The notes under the pieces: generated by a model
The model's database searches: none
What the model was told of the DNA's origin: nothing
What the model saw: only the letters and a program-made list of their open reading frames with translations
Shown here: piece after piece, positions 48,967 to 58,029 of the stretch
Layout of the letters: every line of letters begins with the position of its first letter
Numbering within the stretch: the stretch's first letter is position 1
Made by a program: the position numbers and the translations under genes
Source of the DNA: Streptomyces rishiriensis
GTDB taxonomy: Bacteria > Actinomycetota > Actinomycetes > Streptomycetales > Streptomycetaceae
Reading direction: 5' to 3'
DNA length: 64,000 bases
NCBI RefSeq assembly: GCF_003112535.1
Contig: NZ_BEWA01000017.1
Coordinates: forward strand, 62,001-126,000

Positions 48967-48994
48967 CCGGGAGGGAAAGCGCTTTCCCTCCCGG
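48967..48994. terminator. Perfect 28-bp palindrome between GH4 and GH38 genes
   Basis: A 14-bp arm CCGGGAGGGAAAGC is followed directly by its exact complement, starting 3 bp after the GH4 stop. It could fold into a hairpin that ends or slows GH4 transcription. Its centre GAAAGCGCTTTC is also a good LacI-family operator, 84 bp upstream of the GH38 start, so it may instead control the mannosidase gene. The sequence cannot choose between the two. The remaining gap has nothing else. Confidence 0.55.
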
Positions 48995-49078
48995 TCCGCC
49001 AGGCACCCGGCCCCGGTCCGCCAGGCACCCGGCCCCCGGGCCTCCCCGCACCTCGTGGTCCCTCACTGGAGATTCCCC

Positions 49079-52000
49079 ATGCATGACGAACGCCGCCGCA
49101 TCGAGGAGCGCGTCGAGCGCGTCCACCACCAGCGCGTCAAGCCCGCGATCTACGCGGCCACCGTCCCCTTCGAGGTGGAGGCCTGGCAGGCGCCGGGGGA
49201 GCCCGTGCCGTTCGCGGAGGCCGCGGCCGCCGCCTACGAACCCTTCGCGATGAACACCCCGTGGGGCCCGCCCTGGGGCACCACCTGGTTCCGGATGCGC
49301 GGACAGGTGCCCGCCGAGTGGGCCGGCCGGCGCGTCGAGGCCGTCATCGACCTCGGCTTCGTGGGCGACTGGCCCGGCAACCAGGCCGAGGCCCTCGTCC
49401 ACCTCACCGACGGGACACCGCTCAAGGCGGTCAACCCGCTCAACCAGTACGTGCCGATCGGCAACCCGGCCAAGGGCGGGGAGAGCATCGACTACCTCGT
49501 CGAGGCCGCCTCCAACCCGGACATCCTGGCAGGCGACTTCGCGGCGCCGACCCTGCTGGGCGACGTCCTGACCGCGGGCGACCGTCCGCTCTACACGTTC
49601 CGCCGCGCCGACGTCGCCGTCCTCGACGAGGAGGTCTGGCACCTCGATCTCGACCTTCAGGTGCTGCGCGAGCTGATGGTCCACCTCGGCGAGCACGAGC
49701 CGCGCCGCCACGAGATCATGCACGCCCTGGACCGGGCCATGGACGCCCTCGACCTGGACGACGTCTCCGGCAGCGCCGCCGCCGTGCGCGAGGTGCTCGC
49801 CCCCGTCCTGGCCCGCCCCGCCCACGCCAGCGCCCACACCATCTCCGGCGTCGGCCACGCGCACATCGACTCCGCCTGGCTGTGGCCGATCCGCGAGACC
49901 AAGCGCAAGACCTCCCGCACCTTCTCCAACGTCACCGCGCTCGCCGAGGAGTACGACGACTTCATCTTCGCCTGCTCGCAGGCCCAGCAGTACGAGTGGG
50001 TGCGCGACAACTACCCGCAGGTGTGGGCGCGGATCCAGGAGTCGGTGAAGAAGGGGCAGTGGGCGCCGGTCGGCGGCATGTGGGTCGAGTCCGACGGCAA
50101 CCTGCCCGGCGGCGAGGCCATCGCCCGCCAACTGGTGCACGGCAAGAGGTTCTTCATCGAGCACTTCGGCATCGAGACCAAGGGCGTCTGGCTGCCGGAC
50201 TCCTTCGGCTACAACGCCGCCTACCCGCAGCTCGCCAAGCTCGCCGGCAACGAGTGGTTCCTCACCCAGAAGATCTCCTGGAACCAGACCAACAAGTTCC
50301 CCCACCACACGTTCTGGTGGGAGGGCATCGACGGCACCCGCATCTTCACGCACTTCCCGCCCATCGACACCTACAACGCCCGCTTCAGCGGCGAGGAGAT
50401 GGACCGCGCGGTGCGCAACTACTCGGAGAAGGGCGGCGGCACCCGGTCGCTGGCCCCCTTCGGCTGGGGCGACGGCGGCGGCGGCCCCACCCGCGAGATC
50501 ATGGAACGGGCGCGCCGGCTGGCCGACCTGGAAGGGTCGCCGAAGGTCGTCGTCGAGCACCCCGACGCGTTCTTCGCCAAGGCCCGCGCCGAGTACCCGG
50601 ACGCGCCCGTCTGGGTCGGCGAGCTCTATCTGGAGCTGCACCGCGCCACCTACACCACCCAGGCCCGCACCAAGCAGGGCAACCGGCGCAGTGAACACAA
50701 GCTGCGCGAGGCCGAGTTGTGGGCGACGACGGCCGCGCTGCACGCGCCGGACTACGCCTACCCGTACGAGAAGCTGGACCGGCTGTGGAAGACGGTGCTG
50801 CTGCACCAGTTCCACGACATCCTGCCCGGCTCCTCCATCGCCTGGGTGCACCGCGAGGCCGAGGCCGAATACGCCCGGGTCGCCGAGGAACTGGAGACGC
50901 TGACGGCGCAGGCGCTCGCCGCGCTGGGCGCGGGCGGGCCGGGCGAGCGGCGGCCGGACGCGTCGCTGCGGGTGTTCAACACCAGCCCGTACGCCCGTGC
51001 CGAGGTGGTCCGCACGCCGCAGGGCCGCCCGGTGTACGTCGAGACGCCCGCGAACGGCAGCGCGCCGCTGACCGGAGCGCAGCCGCCGCAGCCGGTGACG
51101 GTCACCGGCCGGGTGCTCGACAACGGGCTGGTCCGGGTGCAGGTCGCCGACGACGGCACCCTGTCCTCCGTGTACGACCTGCGCGCGGACCGCGAGGTCC
51201 TCGCCGACGCGGGCAACCTGCTGCGCCTGCACACCGACCTCCCGAACTACTGGGACGCCTGGGACATCGACAAGCACTACCAGAACCGCTACACCGACCT
51301 GCTGGAGCCGGACGCGGTGACGGTCGTCGAGGAGGACCCGCTGGTCGGGGCGATCCGGGTCACGCGCTCCTTCGGCAAGGGCTCGACGCTCACCCAGACC
51401 ATCACCCTGCGGGCGGGCAGCCCGCGCGTCGACTTCGAGACCGACATCGACTGGCACGAGGCGGAGAAGATCCTCAAGGCGGCCTTCCCGGTGGACATCC
51501 GGGCGCCGCACTCCTCCGCCGAGATCCAGTTCGGGCACGTCCAGCGCCCCACCCACACCAACACCAGCTGGGAGGCGGCCCGGTTCGAGGTCTCCGGCCA
51601 CCGCTGGGTGCACATCGGCGAGCCCGGCTACGGCGTCGCCGTCGTCAACGACTCCACCTACGGACACGACGTCTCCCGCACCGTCCGCGAGGACGGCGGC
51701 ACCACCACCACCGTCCGCCTCAGCCTCGTCCGGGCCCCGCGCATCCCGGACCCCGAGGCCGACCAGGGCCGGCACCGCTTCGCCTACGCGCTGCTGCCCG
51801 GCGCGAGCATCGAGGACGCGGTCGCCGAGGGCTACGCCCTCAACCTCCCGCTGCGCGTGGCGGACGCGGCCGACGCACCCGGACCGGTCGTCTCCGTGGA
51901 GGGCGACGGCATCACCGTGGAGGCGGTCAAGCTCGCCGACGACACGTCCGGCGACGTCGTCGTACGGCTCTACGAGTCCAGCGGCGGCCGGGCCACGGGC

Positions 52001-52162
52001 GTCCTGCGCACGGGCTTCCCGCTCGCGGGGGCTCAGATCACCGATCTGCTGGAGCGGCCGCTGGAGCCGGCCACCGTCGCACAGGACGGCGCCGTCGCCG
52101 TCCGCCTGCGTCCCTTCCAGATCCTGACGCTCCGTCTGGAACGCGCCGTGGCCGGCCGCTGA
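49079..52162 (+). CDS. GH38 alpha-mannosidase
   Basis: 1027 residues from ATG 49079, preceded by GGAGA. The zinc site HAHIDSAWLW (H262, D264), the nucleophile D339 in GMWVESDGNLPGG, KGVWLPDSFGYNAAYPQL and LHQFHDILPGSSI are all present. The mid and C-terminal beta domains are complete. No signal peptide, so it degrades imported oligomannosides in the cytoplasm. It follows GH4 and DeoR, so is likely in the same regulon as the ABC importer on the other strand. Fungal wall mannan or glycoprotein N-glycan would be the source. Confidence 0.95.
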   Translation: MHDERRRIEERVERVHHQRVKPAIYAATVPFEVEAWQAPGEPVPFAEAAAAAYEPFAMNTPWGPPWGTTWFRMRGQVPAEWAGRRVEAVIDLGFVGDWPGNQAEALVHLTDGTPLKAVNPLNQYVPIGNPAKGGESIDYLVEAASNPDILAGDFAAPTLLGDVLTAGDRPLYTFRRADVAVLDEEVWHLDLDLQVLRELMVHLGEHEPRRHEIMHALDRAMDALDLDDVSGSAAAVREVLAPVLARPAHASAHTISGVGHAHIDSAWLWPIRETKRKTSRTFSNVTALAEEYDDFIFACSQAQQYEWVRDNYPQVWARIQESVKKGQWAPVGGMWVESDGNLPGGEAIARQLVHGKRFFIEHFGIETKGVWLPDSFGYNAAYPQLAKLAGNEWFLTQKISWNQTNKFPHHTFWWEGIDGTRIFTHFPPIDTYNARFSGEEMDRAVRNYSEKGGGTRSLAPFGWGDGGGGPTREIMERARRLADLEGSPKVVVEHPDAFFAKARAEYPDAPVWVGELYLELHRATYTTQARTKQGNRRSEHKLREAELWATTAALHAPDYAYPYEKLDRLWKTVLLHQFHDILPGSSIAWVHREAEAEYARVAEELETLTAQALAALGAGGPGERRPDASLRVFNTSPYARAEVVRTPQGRPVYVETPANGSAPLTGAQPPQPVTVTGRVLDNGLVRVQVADDGTLSSVYDLRADREVLADAGNLLRLHTDLPNYWDAWDIDKHYQNRYTDLLEPDAVTVVEEDPLVGAIRVTRSFGKGSTLTQTITLRAGSPRVDFETDIDWHEAEKILKAAFPVDIRAPHSSAEIQFGHVQRPTHTNTSWEAARFEVSGHRWVHIGEPGYGVAVVNDSTYGHDVSRTVREDGGTTTTVRLSLVRAPRIPDPEADQGRHRFAYALLPGASIEDAVAEGYALNLPLRVADAADAPGPVVSVEGDGITVEAVKLADDTSGDVVVRLYESSGGRATGVLRTGFPLAGAQITDLLERPLEPATVAQDGAVAVRLRPFQILTLRLERAVAGR

Positions 52163-52505
52163 CGCGGCGCGCGGCGGGGCGGGCGCGACTCGACGTCCCG
52201 CCCGCCCCGGATCCGCCCGGCCTTCGCGGCGGCGGGCGGCACGCGCTCGGGCCGGCCGGCCGCCCCCCGTGACAGCGGCCGACCGACCCGATCCCCCGTT
52301 CCCCCGGGAACCCCCCGTCGATTCCCGTTCTTCCCCCGTGGATCCCCGTGCTTCCCCCGAGACCCCGGTGTTCCCCCGGCTCCCCCCGCGGGGTCCTGCA
52401 CTCTTAGGAGCGGGCGCCCCGGCCCCTGATACACCTTTCGCGGAAAAAAATCCCCCGGACCGCGGTCCGGGGGATTCTGGCGGTGCCCGACGGCGTCCGG
52501 GGGGG
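52163..52505. other. C-rich intergenic stretch between convergent GH38 and GH18 genes
   Basis: 343 bp with no credible gene. From about 52290 to 52400 the plus strand is low complexity, built of irregular repeats of TTCCCCCG and GATCCCCGTG-like words. The only defined element is the terminator at 52449-52476. Confidence 0.7.
52449..52476 (-). terminator. Strong rho-independent terminator of the chitinase gene
   Basis: A perfect 28-bp inverted repeat (arm AATCCCCCGGACCG) is preceded on the plus strand by seven A residues. On the minus strand it is therefore a GC-rich hairpin followed by seven T residues. It starts 30 bp after the GH18 stop. This is the clearest factor-independent terminator in the window. 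Confidence 0.9.
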
Positions 52506-54194
52506 TCAGCCGGTGAAGCCCGCCGTGATGGAGGTGAACTGCCAGGTGCTCTGGCTGATGCCGGAGCAGTTGCTCACCACGCCGCCGCCGGGGCAGGGCC
52601 GGTCGCGGTTGACGGCCCAGTAGGCGAGCCGGGCGATGTGGTGGGAGTTGGCCCAGTCGCGGATGGACGTCCAGATCGCCGGGGTGGTGTTCTCCTGCTG
52701 GTCGGAGAGGCCGTTCATGCCGGAGATGCCGATGTGGGCGTAGGCGGTGGCGTCGTCCCAGCCGAAGGTGGACTTCAGCTTGTTCTTCAGCCCCTCCGTG
52801 GCGTTCACGGTGTTGCCGTACATGTCGGAGCCGCCGCCGAAGTCGAACGGCATGATGGTGAAGACGTCGACGTCGGCGCCGAGCGACTTGGCCTGCTCGA
52901 TCAGCCGGTTGCCGTAGTAGGTCGGCCCGGTCGTCGACGTCCCGAAGGTGACGATGGTCCTCAGGCCGGGGTTGTTCGCCTTGACGGTCTTCAGCGCGGT
53001 GAGGATCCGCGCCTGCACGGCCTCGTTCTCGAACTCGTCCGAGTTCTCGATGTCCATGTCGACCGCCTTGAGCCCGTAGGCGTCGATCACTTTCTGCAGG
53101 GCGCCCGCGAGCGCGCTCGCCGAGGAGCAGTTGGCGCCGAGCTTGCTGCCCTGCCAGCCGCCGAAGGAGGGCACGACGTCCCCGCCCGCCGAGCGGACCT
53201 GGTTGACGACGCTCTGGTCGACCCCGCCGGTCAGCGGCCGGTTGCCGTCCCACATCGGGTTGCAGCCGCCGCCGTCGAGCACGAACGCCATCGTGAACCA
53301 CTTGACGCCGGTCGCGTTCATCACCGTGGTCACGTTCGGGGGATCGCCCCAGCCCTCGAAGAGATAGGGAGCGGCCTGCTTGAACCCGGTCCCGCCTCCG
53401 CCGCCCGCGCTGGTCGTGACGCTCACGGCGTTCGAGGCCCCGGAGGTGTTCCCGGCGGCGTCGCGCGCCCTCACGGTGAAGGAGTAGGCCGTGCTCGCGG
53501 ACAGCCCGCCGACCGTGGCGGAGGTCCCGGAGACCGTGAGCACCCTCGTCGACCCGCTGTAGACGTCGTAGGCCGTCACGCCGACGTCGTCGGTCGAGGC
53601 GTTCCAGGACAGCGACACGCTGGAGGACGTCTTGCCGGTCGAGGTCAGCCCGCCGGGCGCGGTCGGCGCCTGCGTGTCGGAGCCGCCCCCGCCGCCCGGT
53701 CCGTCCAGGCTGATGTCGTCGGCCTGGTAGGCGCCCTGGGCGTACCAGCCGTGGACGTAGATCGTGGCGCTGGTCTGCGAGGCCCCGGTGGTGAACGAGA
53801 CCGAGAGCCGGCTGTACGCCGACGGCGACGTCGTCCAGGTGGAGGCCCCGCCGTCGACGCCGAGGTAGACGTAGGAACCGCGTACCCAGCCGGTCAGCGC
53901 GTACGTGGTGTTCGGCTGGACGGAGACGGTCTGGCTGCACTGGGCGATGTCACTCGAACTCACCGCCCCGGTGAGGGCCTTGGAGCCGCTGTGGACGGGC
54001 GAGGAGACGACGGAGCCGAGGTTGCCGGTGCAGGACCAGGGCGCGACGGCGCCCGACTCGAACCCGGGGTTGGTGAGGACGTTGGCCGCCTGAGCCGTGC
54101 CCGGCAGGGCCACGGCTCCGGCCAGGGCGAGGCCGGCGGTTCCGGCCAGGGCGAGGAAACGACGCCATGGGCGTCCGAGGGGTGGGGTGCGCAC
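52506..54194 (-). CDS. Secreted GH18 chitinase: CBM, FnIII, catalytic domain
   Basis: 562 residues from GTG 54194, preceded by AGGGAGA. Sec signal WRRFLALAGTAGLALAGAVA, cleavage near GTAQA. Residues about 35-165 are a carbohydrate-binding beta-sandwich (ANVLTNPGFESGAVAPWSC). A fibronectin III domain follows (APTAPGGLTSTGKTSSSVSL) with a Gly-rich linker on each side. The GH18 domain begins near residue 270; DxDxE is AVDMDIENSDEF. It hydrolyses chitin outside the cell. The promoter carries DasR-like inverted repeats at 54271 and 54311, and a strong terminator follows. Confidence 0.94.
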   Translation of the reverse strand: MRTPPLGRPWRRFLALAGTAGLALAGAVALPGTAQAANVLTNPGFESGAVAPWSCTGNLGSVVSSPVHSGSKALTGAVSSSDIAQCSQTVSVQPNTTYALTGWVRGSYVYLGVDGGASTWTTSPSAYSRLSVSFTTGASQTSATIYVHGWYAQGAYQADDISLDGPGGGGGSDTQAPTAPGGLTSTGKTSSSVSLSWNASTDDVGVTAYDVYSGSTRVLTVSGTSATVGGLSASTAYSFTVRARDAAGNTSGASNAVSVTTSAGGGGGTGFKQAAPYLFEGWGDPPNVTTVMNATGVKWFTMAFVLDGGGCNPMWDGNRPLTGGVDQSVVNQVRSAGGDVVPSFGGWQGSKLGANCSSASALAGALQKVIDAYGLKAVDMDIENSDEFENEAVQARILTALKTVKANNPGLRTIVTFGTSTTGPTYYGNRLIEQAKSLGADVDVFTIMPFDFGGGSDMYGNTVNATEGLKNKLKSTFGWDDATAYAHIGISGMNGLSDQQENTTPAIWTSIRDWANSHHIARLAYWAVNRDRPCPGGGVVSNCSGISQSTWQFTSITAGFTG

Positions 54195-54270
54195 GCGATC
54201 TCCCTGGAGGAATGGGGGTGTTCGGGAGTGCAGGGGGAGTGCAGAGCTGTGCAGGGGGTGCGCAACAAAG

Positions 54271-54322
54271 TTGGTATGGACCAATCCGCCTGTCAAGCAG
54301 AGCGACGGAATTGGTCCATACC
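54271..54322 (-). promoter_or_regulatory. Chitinase promoter with paired DasR-like/chitin repeats and -35 box
   Basis: TTGGTATGGACCAA (54271-54284) and TTGGTCCATACC (54311-54322) form an inverted pair: GGTATGGACCAAT and its complement, identical over 13 bases. Each resembles the 12-bp TGGTCTAGACCA-type repeats of Streptomyces chitinase promoters, bound by DasR. Between them, on the minus strand, is TTGACA (54291-54296), a good -35 box, so the inner repeat overlaps the spacer. The GTG start is 77 bp further on. Confidence 0.72.
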
Positions 54323-54395
54323 GGTGAGGTGATTTTCTGTTGTCCACGGGTCGTGGGCCGCGGGCCGTGAGTCGGGCGCTGCGGCCGCGGCCGGG

Positions 54396-55571
54396 CTACA
54401 GCGGCAGCGCCTCCGCCGCGTCGGCGGGCGTCACCGCGACAGACTCGGCCGACGCGACCGACTCGGCGGAGCCGGCGGGCGCCGGCATGGCCGGCAGCAA
54501 CGGCTCCGGCTCCTCCGGCCGCTGGTGCGGCAGCGCGACCGCGCGCAGCGGCCGGGGGCCGGAGACGACCGTGTAGTCCTGCCCCAGGAACGGCGGCACG
54601 ATCTCGCCCGGGTCCTCGCCGAGCGCCAACTGCACCGCCGCCCAGGGGGCGTTGACGCCGCACAGTGCCAGCTGGTGCAGGCCGCCGGCCGGACGGGTGT
54701 TGACGTCCATCAGGACCGGCCGGTCGCCGAACATCCGGAACTGGATGTTGGACAGGTAGTGCAGCCCGAAGCCCTCGGCGATGAGACGCGCGGGCTCCAG
54801 CCACTGCTCGTGCAGGGTGAAGCCGCGGCGGCGGCCGTTCTTGGTCCGGCCGATGGCCATGCGCAGGACGTTGTCGGGGCCGGTGAGGCAGTCCACCGAC
54901 ACCTCCGGCTGCTCGAGGCGCGGCATGACCAGCCAGTCGACCTGGTCCTCGCCCTGCTCCTCGGCCTGCCGCAACGCCTCGACCACCATGTCGAGTTGCA
55001 CGTACGGGCTGGGGAAGCCGGTGAGGTGCGTGAGCGAGAAGGGCTTGCGGGTGATCACCCGGAAGCCCACCCCGCCGGCGCCGGACGCCGGCTTGAAGCA
55101 GGCCCGGTGCCCCGCCTCCTCCAACTCCTCGACGGCGGCGACGAGTTCGCCCGCCGAGCGGACCCGGTACCACGGCGGCACCGGCACCCCGATCGCCTGC
55201 ACGGCCTCGTACGCGATCACCTTGTCGTGGAAGACGGCGACCGCCTCCGGCGGCGGCGCCAGCAGCGCCGTGCCGACCGCCTCGAAGTCGGCGCGGTGCG
55301 CCACGACGGCCGCCTGGTGCAGCCGCGGCACGAACACGTCGATGCCGCGGCGTCGGCACTGGGCGAGCGCGTACTCGACGTAAGCGGCCGGTGACAGGCC
55401 TTCCGGCTCCAGCTCGGCGGTGTCGGCGGCGGCCAGTACGGGGGAGTCGGCGTCACCGTGCGTGGCGTGGATCTCGACGGCCCGGTCGCTGGGATTTCGT
55501 CGCAGCTGATCCGTGAAGAACACGTTCTCCGCGTACGTGCGGTTGAGCCAGACGCGTACGCGAGAGACCAT
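54396..55571 (-). CDS. ATP-grasp family ligase, substrate unknown
   Basis: 391 residues from ATG 55571; an in-frame start 75 bp upstream is less likely. ATP-grasp pattern: HDKVIAYEAVQAIGVPVP, the Lys-binding CFKPASGAGGVGFRVI, LVMPRLEQPEVSVDCLTG and the metal block NIQFRMFGDRPVLMDVNTRP. It joins a carboxylate to an amine or thiol using ATP. The family is close to CarB/PylC-like stand-alone ligases. The C-terminal 50 residues are low complexity and rich in Ala, Ser and Glu. It has no operon partner and is divergent from the metallophosphoesterase. Confidence 0.82.
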   Translation of the reverse strand: MVSRVRVWLNRTYAENVFFTDQLRRNPSDRAVEIHATHGDADSPVLAAADTAELEPEGLSPAAYVEYALAQCRRRGIDVFVPRLHQAAVVAHRADFEAVGTALLAPPPEAVAVFHDKVIAYEAVQAIGVPVPPWYRVRSAGELVAAVEELEEAGHRACFKPASGAGGVGFRVITRKPFSLTHLTGFPSPYVQLDMVVEALRQAEEQGEDQVDWLVMPRLEQPEVSVDCLTGPDNVLRMAIGRTKNGRRRGFTLHEQWLEPARLIAEGFGLHYLSNIQFRMFGDRPVLMDVNTRPAGGLHQLALCGVNAPWAAVQLALGEDPGEIVPPFLGQDYTVVSGPRPLRAVALPHQRPEEPEPLLPAMPAPAGSAESVASAESVAVTPADAAEALPL

Positions 55572-55923
55572 GCGAGGCCGCCTTTCACGGTGTGCGGGCA
55601 GGGCGAAGCAGGCCCGGCCCGGGCAGGGGGAATGGTGGGTCACCAAACCGCCCTGCGTGAAGGGACGTCCATGGCGGTGGTGTTGGGGCGATCATACGGG
55701 TTCCCGGGGGTGCCGCGTGCAACACGCGTGTTACGGATTTTCCGATCTTGTTCCCGTACGGGGCCCGGTCCGGTAGGGGAGCGCTGCGTCGCAGGTGGGG
55801 GCGGTGCTCAGTCGCAGGTGGCCGGATTCGGCCTTGTTCCGCGAGCTCGGATGTGTTCTCGTGGAAGGGACGTGTGTGTGTTCGCGGGAACGCGGAGCGT
55901 GGTCTAGTGAGCGGGAGCTTCGG
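55572..55923. other. Divergent promoter region with a 12-bp palindrome
   Basis: 352 bp without a gene. The perfect palindrome AACACGCGTGTT lies at 55721-55732 and is followed by an AT-richer stretch (TTACGGATTTTCCGAT) that could hold a promoter. Short words CGCAGGTGG and GGGAACGCG are repeated. Nothing here has a recognised binding-site consensus. Confidence 0.5.
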
Positions 55924-56814
55924 GTGACGATGACGGCCGGTGGCACCGGACGACTGCTGGCCATCAGTGATCTGCACATCGGCTATCCGGAGAACCGGGC
56001 CCTGGTCGAGGCGATGGCCCCGGAGACGGACGAGGACTGGCTGCTGGTCGCGGGCGACGTGTCGGAGAACGTGGCCGACATCCGCTGGGTCCTGAAAACC
56101 CTCGCGAGCCGCTTCCGCAAGGTCGTGTGGGCGCCCGGGAACCACGAGCTGTGGTCCCATCCCGGCGACCCGGTCCCGCTGCGCGGGGTCGCCCGCTACG
56201 AGCACCTCGTCGAGGTCTGCCGCGACCTGGGCGTGACGACGCCCGAGGACCCCTACCCGGTCTGGGAGGGCCCCGGCGGCCCGGTGGTCGTCGCGCCGCT
56301 GTTCCTGCTGTACGACTACTCGTTCCTCCCGGCCGGCTGCACGACCAAGGCGGAGGGGCTGGCCTACGCGGAGAGCACCGGGATCGTCTGCAACGACGAG
56401 TACCTGCTGCACCCCGACCCGTATCCGTCCCGCGAGGCCTGGTGCCGGGCCCGGGTCGCCGAGACCGAACGCCGGCTCGCCGAGATCCCGGACGACCTGC
56501 CCGTCGTCCCCGTCAACCACTATCCGCTGCACCGGCACCCCATGGACGTGCTGTGGCACCCCGAGTTCGCCATGTGGTGCGGCACCACGCTGACCGCGGA
56601 CTGGCACCGCCGCTTCCGCGTCGCCGCCATGGTCTACGGCCACCTGCACATCCCACGGACCACCTGGCAGGACGGCGTCCGCTTCGAGGAGGTGTCGGTG
56701 GGCTACCCCCGCGAATGGCGCAGACGTTCCCAGCCGCCGGGCCGGCTGCGACGCATCCTGCCCACGGACCCCGGGAAGTCCGGGGAGCACGGCGAGAAGA
56801 CGGAGACCCGGTGA
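55924..56814 (+). CDS. Metallophosphoesterase paired with PPTase (PptH-like phosphopantetheinyl hydrolase candidate)
   Basis: 296 residues from GTG 55924, 6 nt after GGGAG; ATG 55930 is an alternative. Calcineurin-like motifs are complete: AISDLHIGY, VAGDVSENV, APGNHELW, VPVNHYPLH and VYGHLHIPR. Its stop overlaps the start of a 4'-phosphopantetheinyl transferase (GTGA). In Mycobacterium tuberculosis the metallophosphoesterase PptH, encoded beside PptT, removes phosphopantetheine from carrier proteins. The same pairing here makes an opposing holo-ACP hydrolase the leading idea. A general phosphodiesterase is the alternative. Confidence 0.82.
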   Translation: MTMTAGGTGRLLAISDLHIGYPENRALVEAMAPETDEDWLLVAGDVSENVADIRWVLKTLASRFRKVVWAPGNHELWSHPGDPVPLRGVARYEHLVEVCRDLGVTTPEDPYPVWEGPGGPVVVAPLFLLYDYSFLPAGCTTKAEGLAYAESTGIVCNDEYLLHPDPYPSREAWCRARVAETERRLAEIPDDLPVVPVNHYPLHRHPMDVLWHPEFAMWCGTTLTADWHRRFRVAAMVYGHLHIPRTTWQDGVRFEEVSVGYPREWRRRSQPPGRLRRILPTDPGKSGEHGEKTETR

Positions 56815-57509
56815 TCGAGGACCTGCTGCCCGGGACGGTGGTGGCGGTGGAGGCCTTCGGCGAGGAGGGCGTGCGCGAGTTCGGGGACGCGCCGCTGTAC
56901 CCGCAGGAGGAGGCGCTGCTGACGCGGGCGGTGGACAAACGCCGCCGCGAGTTCACCGTCGTACGCGCCTGCGCCCGGCGGGCCATGGAGAAGCTCGGCG
57001 TGCCCCCGCAGCCCGTGCTGCCCGGTGAGCGCGGCGCGCCGCAGTGGCCCGACGGCCTGACGGGCAGCATGACCCACTGCGAGGGCTACTGCGCCGCCGC
57101 GCTGGTCCGGGCCGACGACCTGGCCTCCCTCGGCATCGACGCCGAACCGCACGCCCCCCTTCCCGAAGGCGTGCTGGCCGCCGTCGCGCTGCCCGCCGAG
57201 GCGGCCCGGCACGAACGCCTGGCCGCGGAGCGTCCCGAGGTGCACTGGGACCGGCTGCTGTTCAGCGCCAAGGAATCCGTCTACAAGGCGTGGTTCCCCC
57301 TCACCCGTAAGTGGCTGGACTTCAGCGAGGCCGACATCGACCTCACGGCCGCGGCCACCGGCCCCGACGCGGGCTCGCACGGGACCTTCCGGGCCCGGCT
57401 GCTCGTGCCCGGGCCGTTGGTGGGAGGCCGGCGGCTCGGGCACTTCGAGGGCCGCTGGACCGTCCGCCGGGGCCTGGTGGCGACGGCCGTGACGGTCCGG
57501 CACGACTGA
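56811..57509 (+). CDS. 4'-Phosphopantetheinyl transferase (PptT/EntD-like; SCO6673-type)
   Basis: 232 residues. P1a-type GSMTHCEGYCAAALV, P2 SLGIDAEPH with the magnesium Asp, and P3 FSAKESVYKAWFPLT with catalytic Glu and Lys are intact. It moves phosphopantetheine from CoA to carrier proteins of polyketide and nonribosomal peptide synthases. S. coelicolor SCO6673, from memory one of three PPTases there, is the expected counterpart. No synthase cluster is in the window, so it acts in trans. It is coupled to the PptH-like gene by a 4-bp overlap. Confidence 0.92.
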   Translation: MIEDLLPGTVVAVEAFGEEGVREFGDAPLYPQEEALLTRAVDKRRREFTVVRACARRAMEKLGVPPQPVLPGERGAPQWPDGLTGSMTHCEGYCAAALVRADDLASLGIDAEPHAPLPEGVLAAVALPAEAARHERLAAERPEVHWDRLLFSAKESVYKAWFPLTRKWLDFSEADIDLTAAATGPDAGSHGTFRARLLVPGPLVGGRRLGHFEGRWTVRRGLVATAVTVRHD

Positions 57510-57526
57510 GGCCGCCGGCCCGGCGG

Positions 57527-57787
57527 TCACCGGCCGGGGCACCAGCTGTGCAGCAGCCGGAAGAACTCCTCCTCGTTGCCCGTGAGCCCGGCGTCGGCCA
57601 GCGCGCGCTCCGCCTCGGCCAGCACCCCCGGCGGGACCACGGGAGGCAGCCGGTCGTGGGACCGGCCGGAGCAGCGGGCGCCCTCACCGCCTCCCTCGTC
57701 GCCGAAGGCGGCTCTCACCGTGTGCAGCAGCCTCAGGTAGGCCTGCACGGCGGTGCGCTCGCGGTCGGTCAGTACGGCTGTGGGCAT
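57527..57787 (-). CDS. Small conserved-looking hypothetical protein
   Basis: 86 residues from ATG 57787, preceded by GGGGAG. Two amphipathic helices (TDRERTAVQAYLRLLHTVRA and GVLAEAERALADAGLTGNEE) flank a short linker with one Cys; the end is FFRLLHSWCPGR. No family recognised. It is convergent with the PPTase gene, 17 bp apart, and stands alone. Confidence 0.6.
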   Translation of the reverse strand: MPTAVLTDRERTAVQAYLRLLHTVRAAFGDEGGGEGARCSGRSHDRLPPVVPPGVLAEAERALADAGLTGNEEEFFRLLHSWCPGR

Positions 57788-58029
57788 CGGTCGGCTCTCC
57801 CCGTGTCGGCGTCGTCTCCCACGCGCCCCGACGGCGCGTACGCCTCCGTACGGCGGCGCACTCCCCAGCTTGCCGCCCACCACTGACAATCCGGCCGTGC
57901 ACCGCCTCGGTTCGCCCGCTTAGCCGAGGCGAAACCCCGGCGAAATCTCCTGCGGGAATCGGGTCCTACGCTGGTGTGAAGGGCTTTCGGCCCCAGCGCC
58001 GGCGTACGGCGGGAACAGGAGGCGAGCGG

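Noticed and set aside
48956..51775. A 939-residue minus-strand frame opposite the GH38 gene
   Set aside because: Shadow of the alpha-mannosidase, whose catalytic motifs are on the plus strand. No motif or ribosome site on the minus strand.
55721..55732. AACACGCGTGTT as a defined operator
   Set aside because: A perfect 12-bp palindrome but with CG-rich core, no second copy and no matching regulator gene. It is kept only as a note in the intergenic entry.
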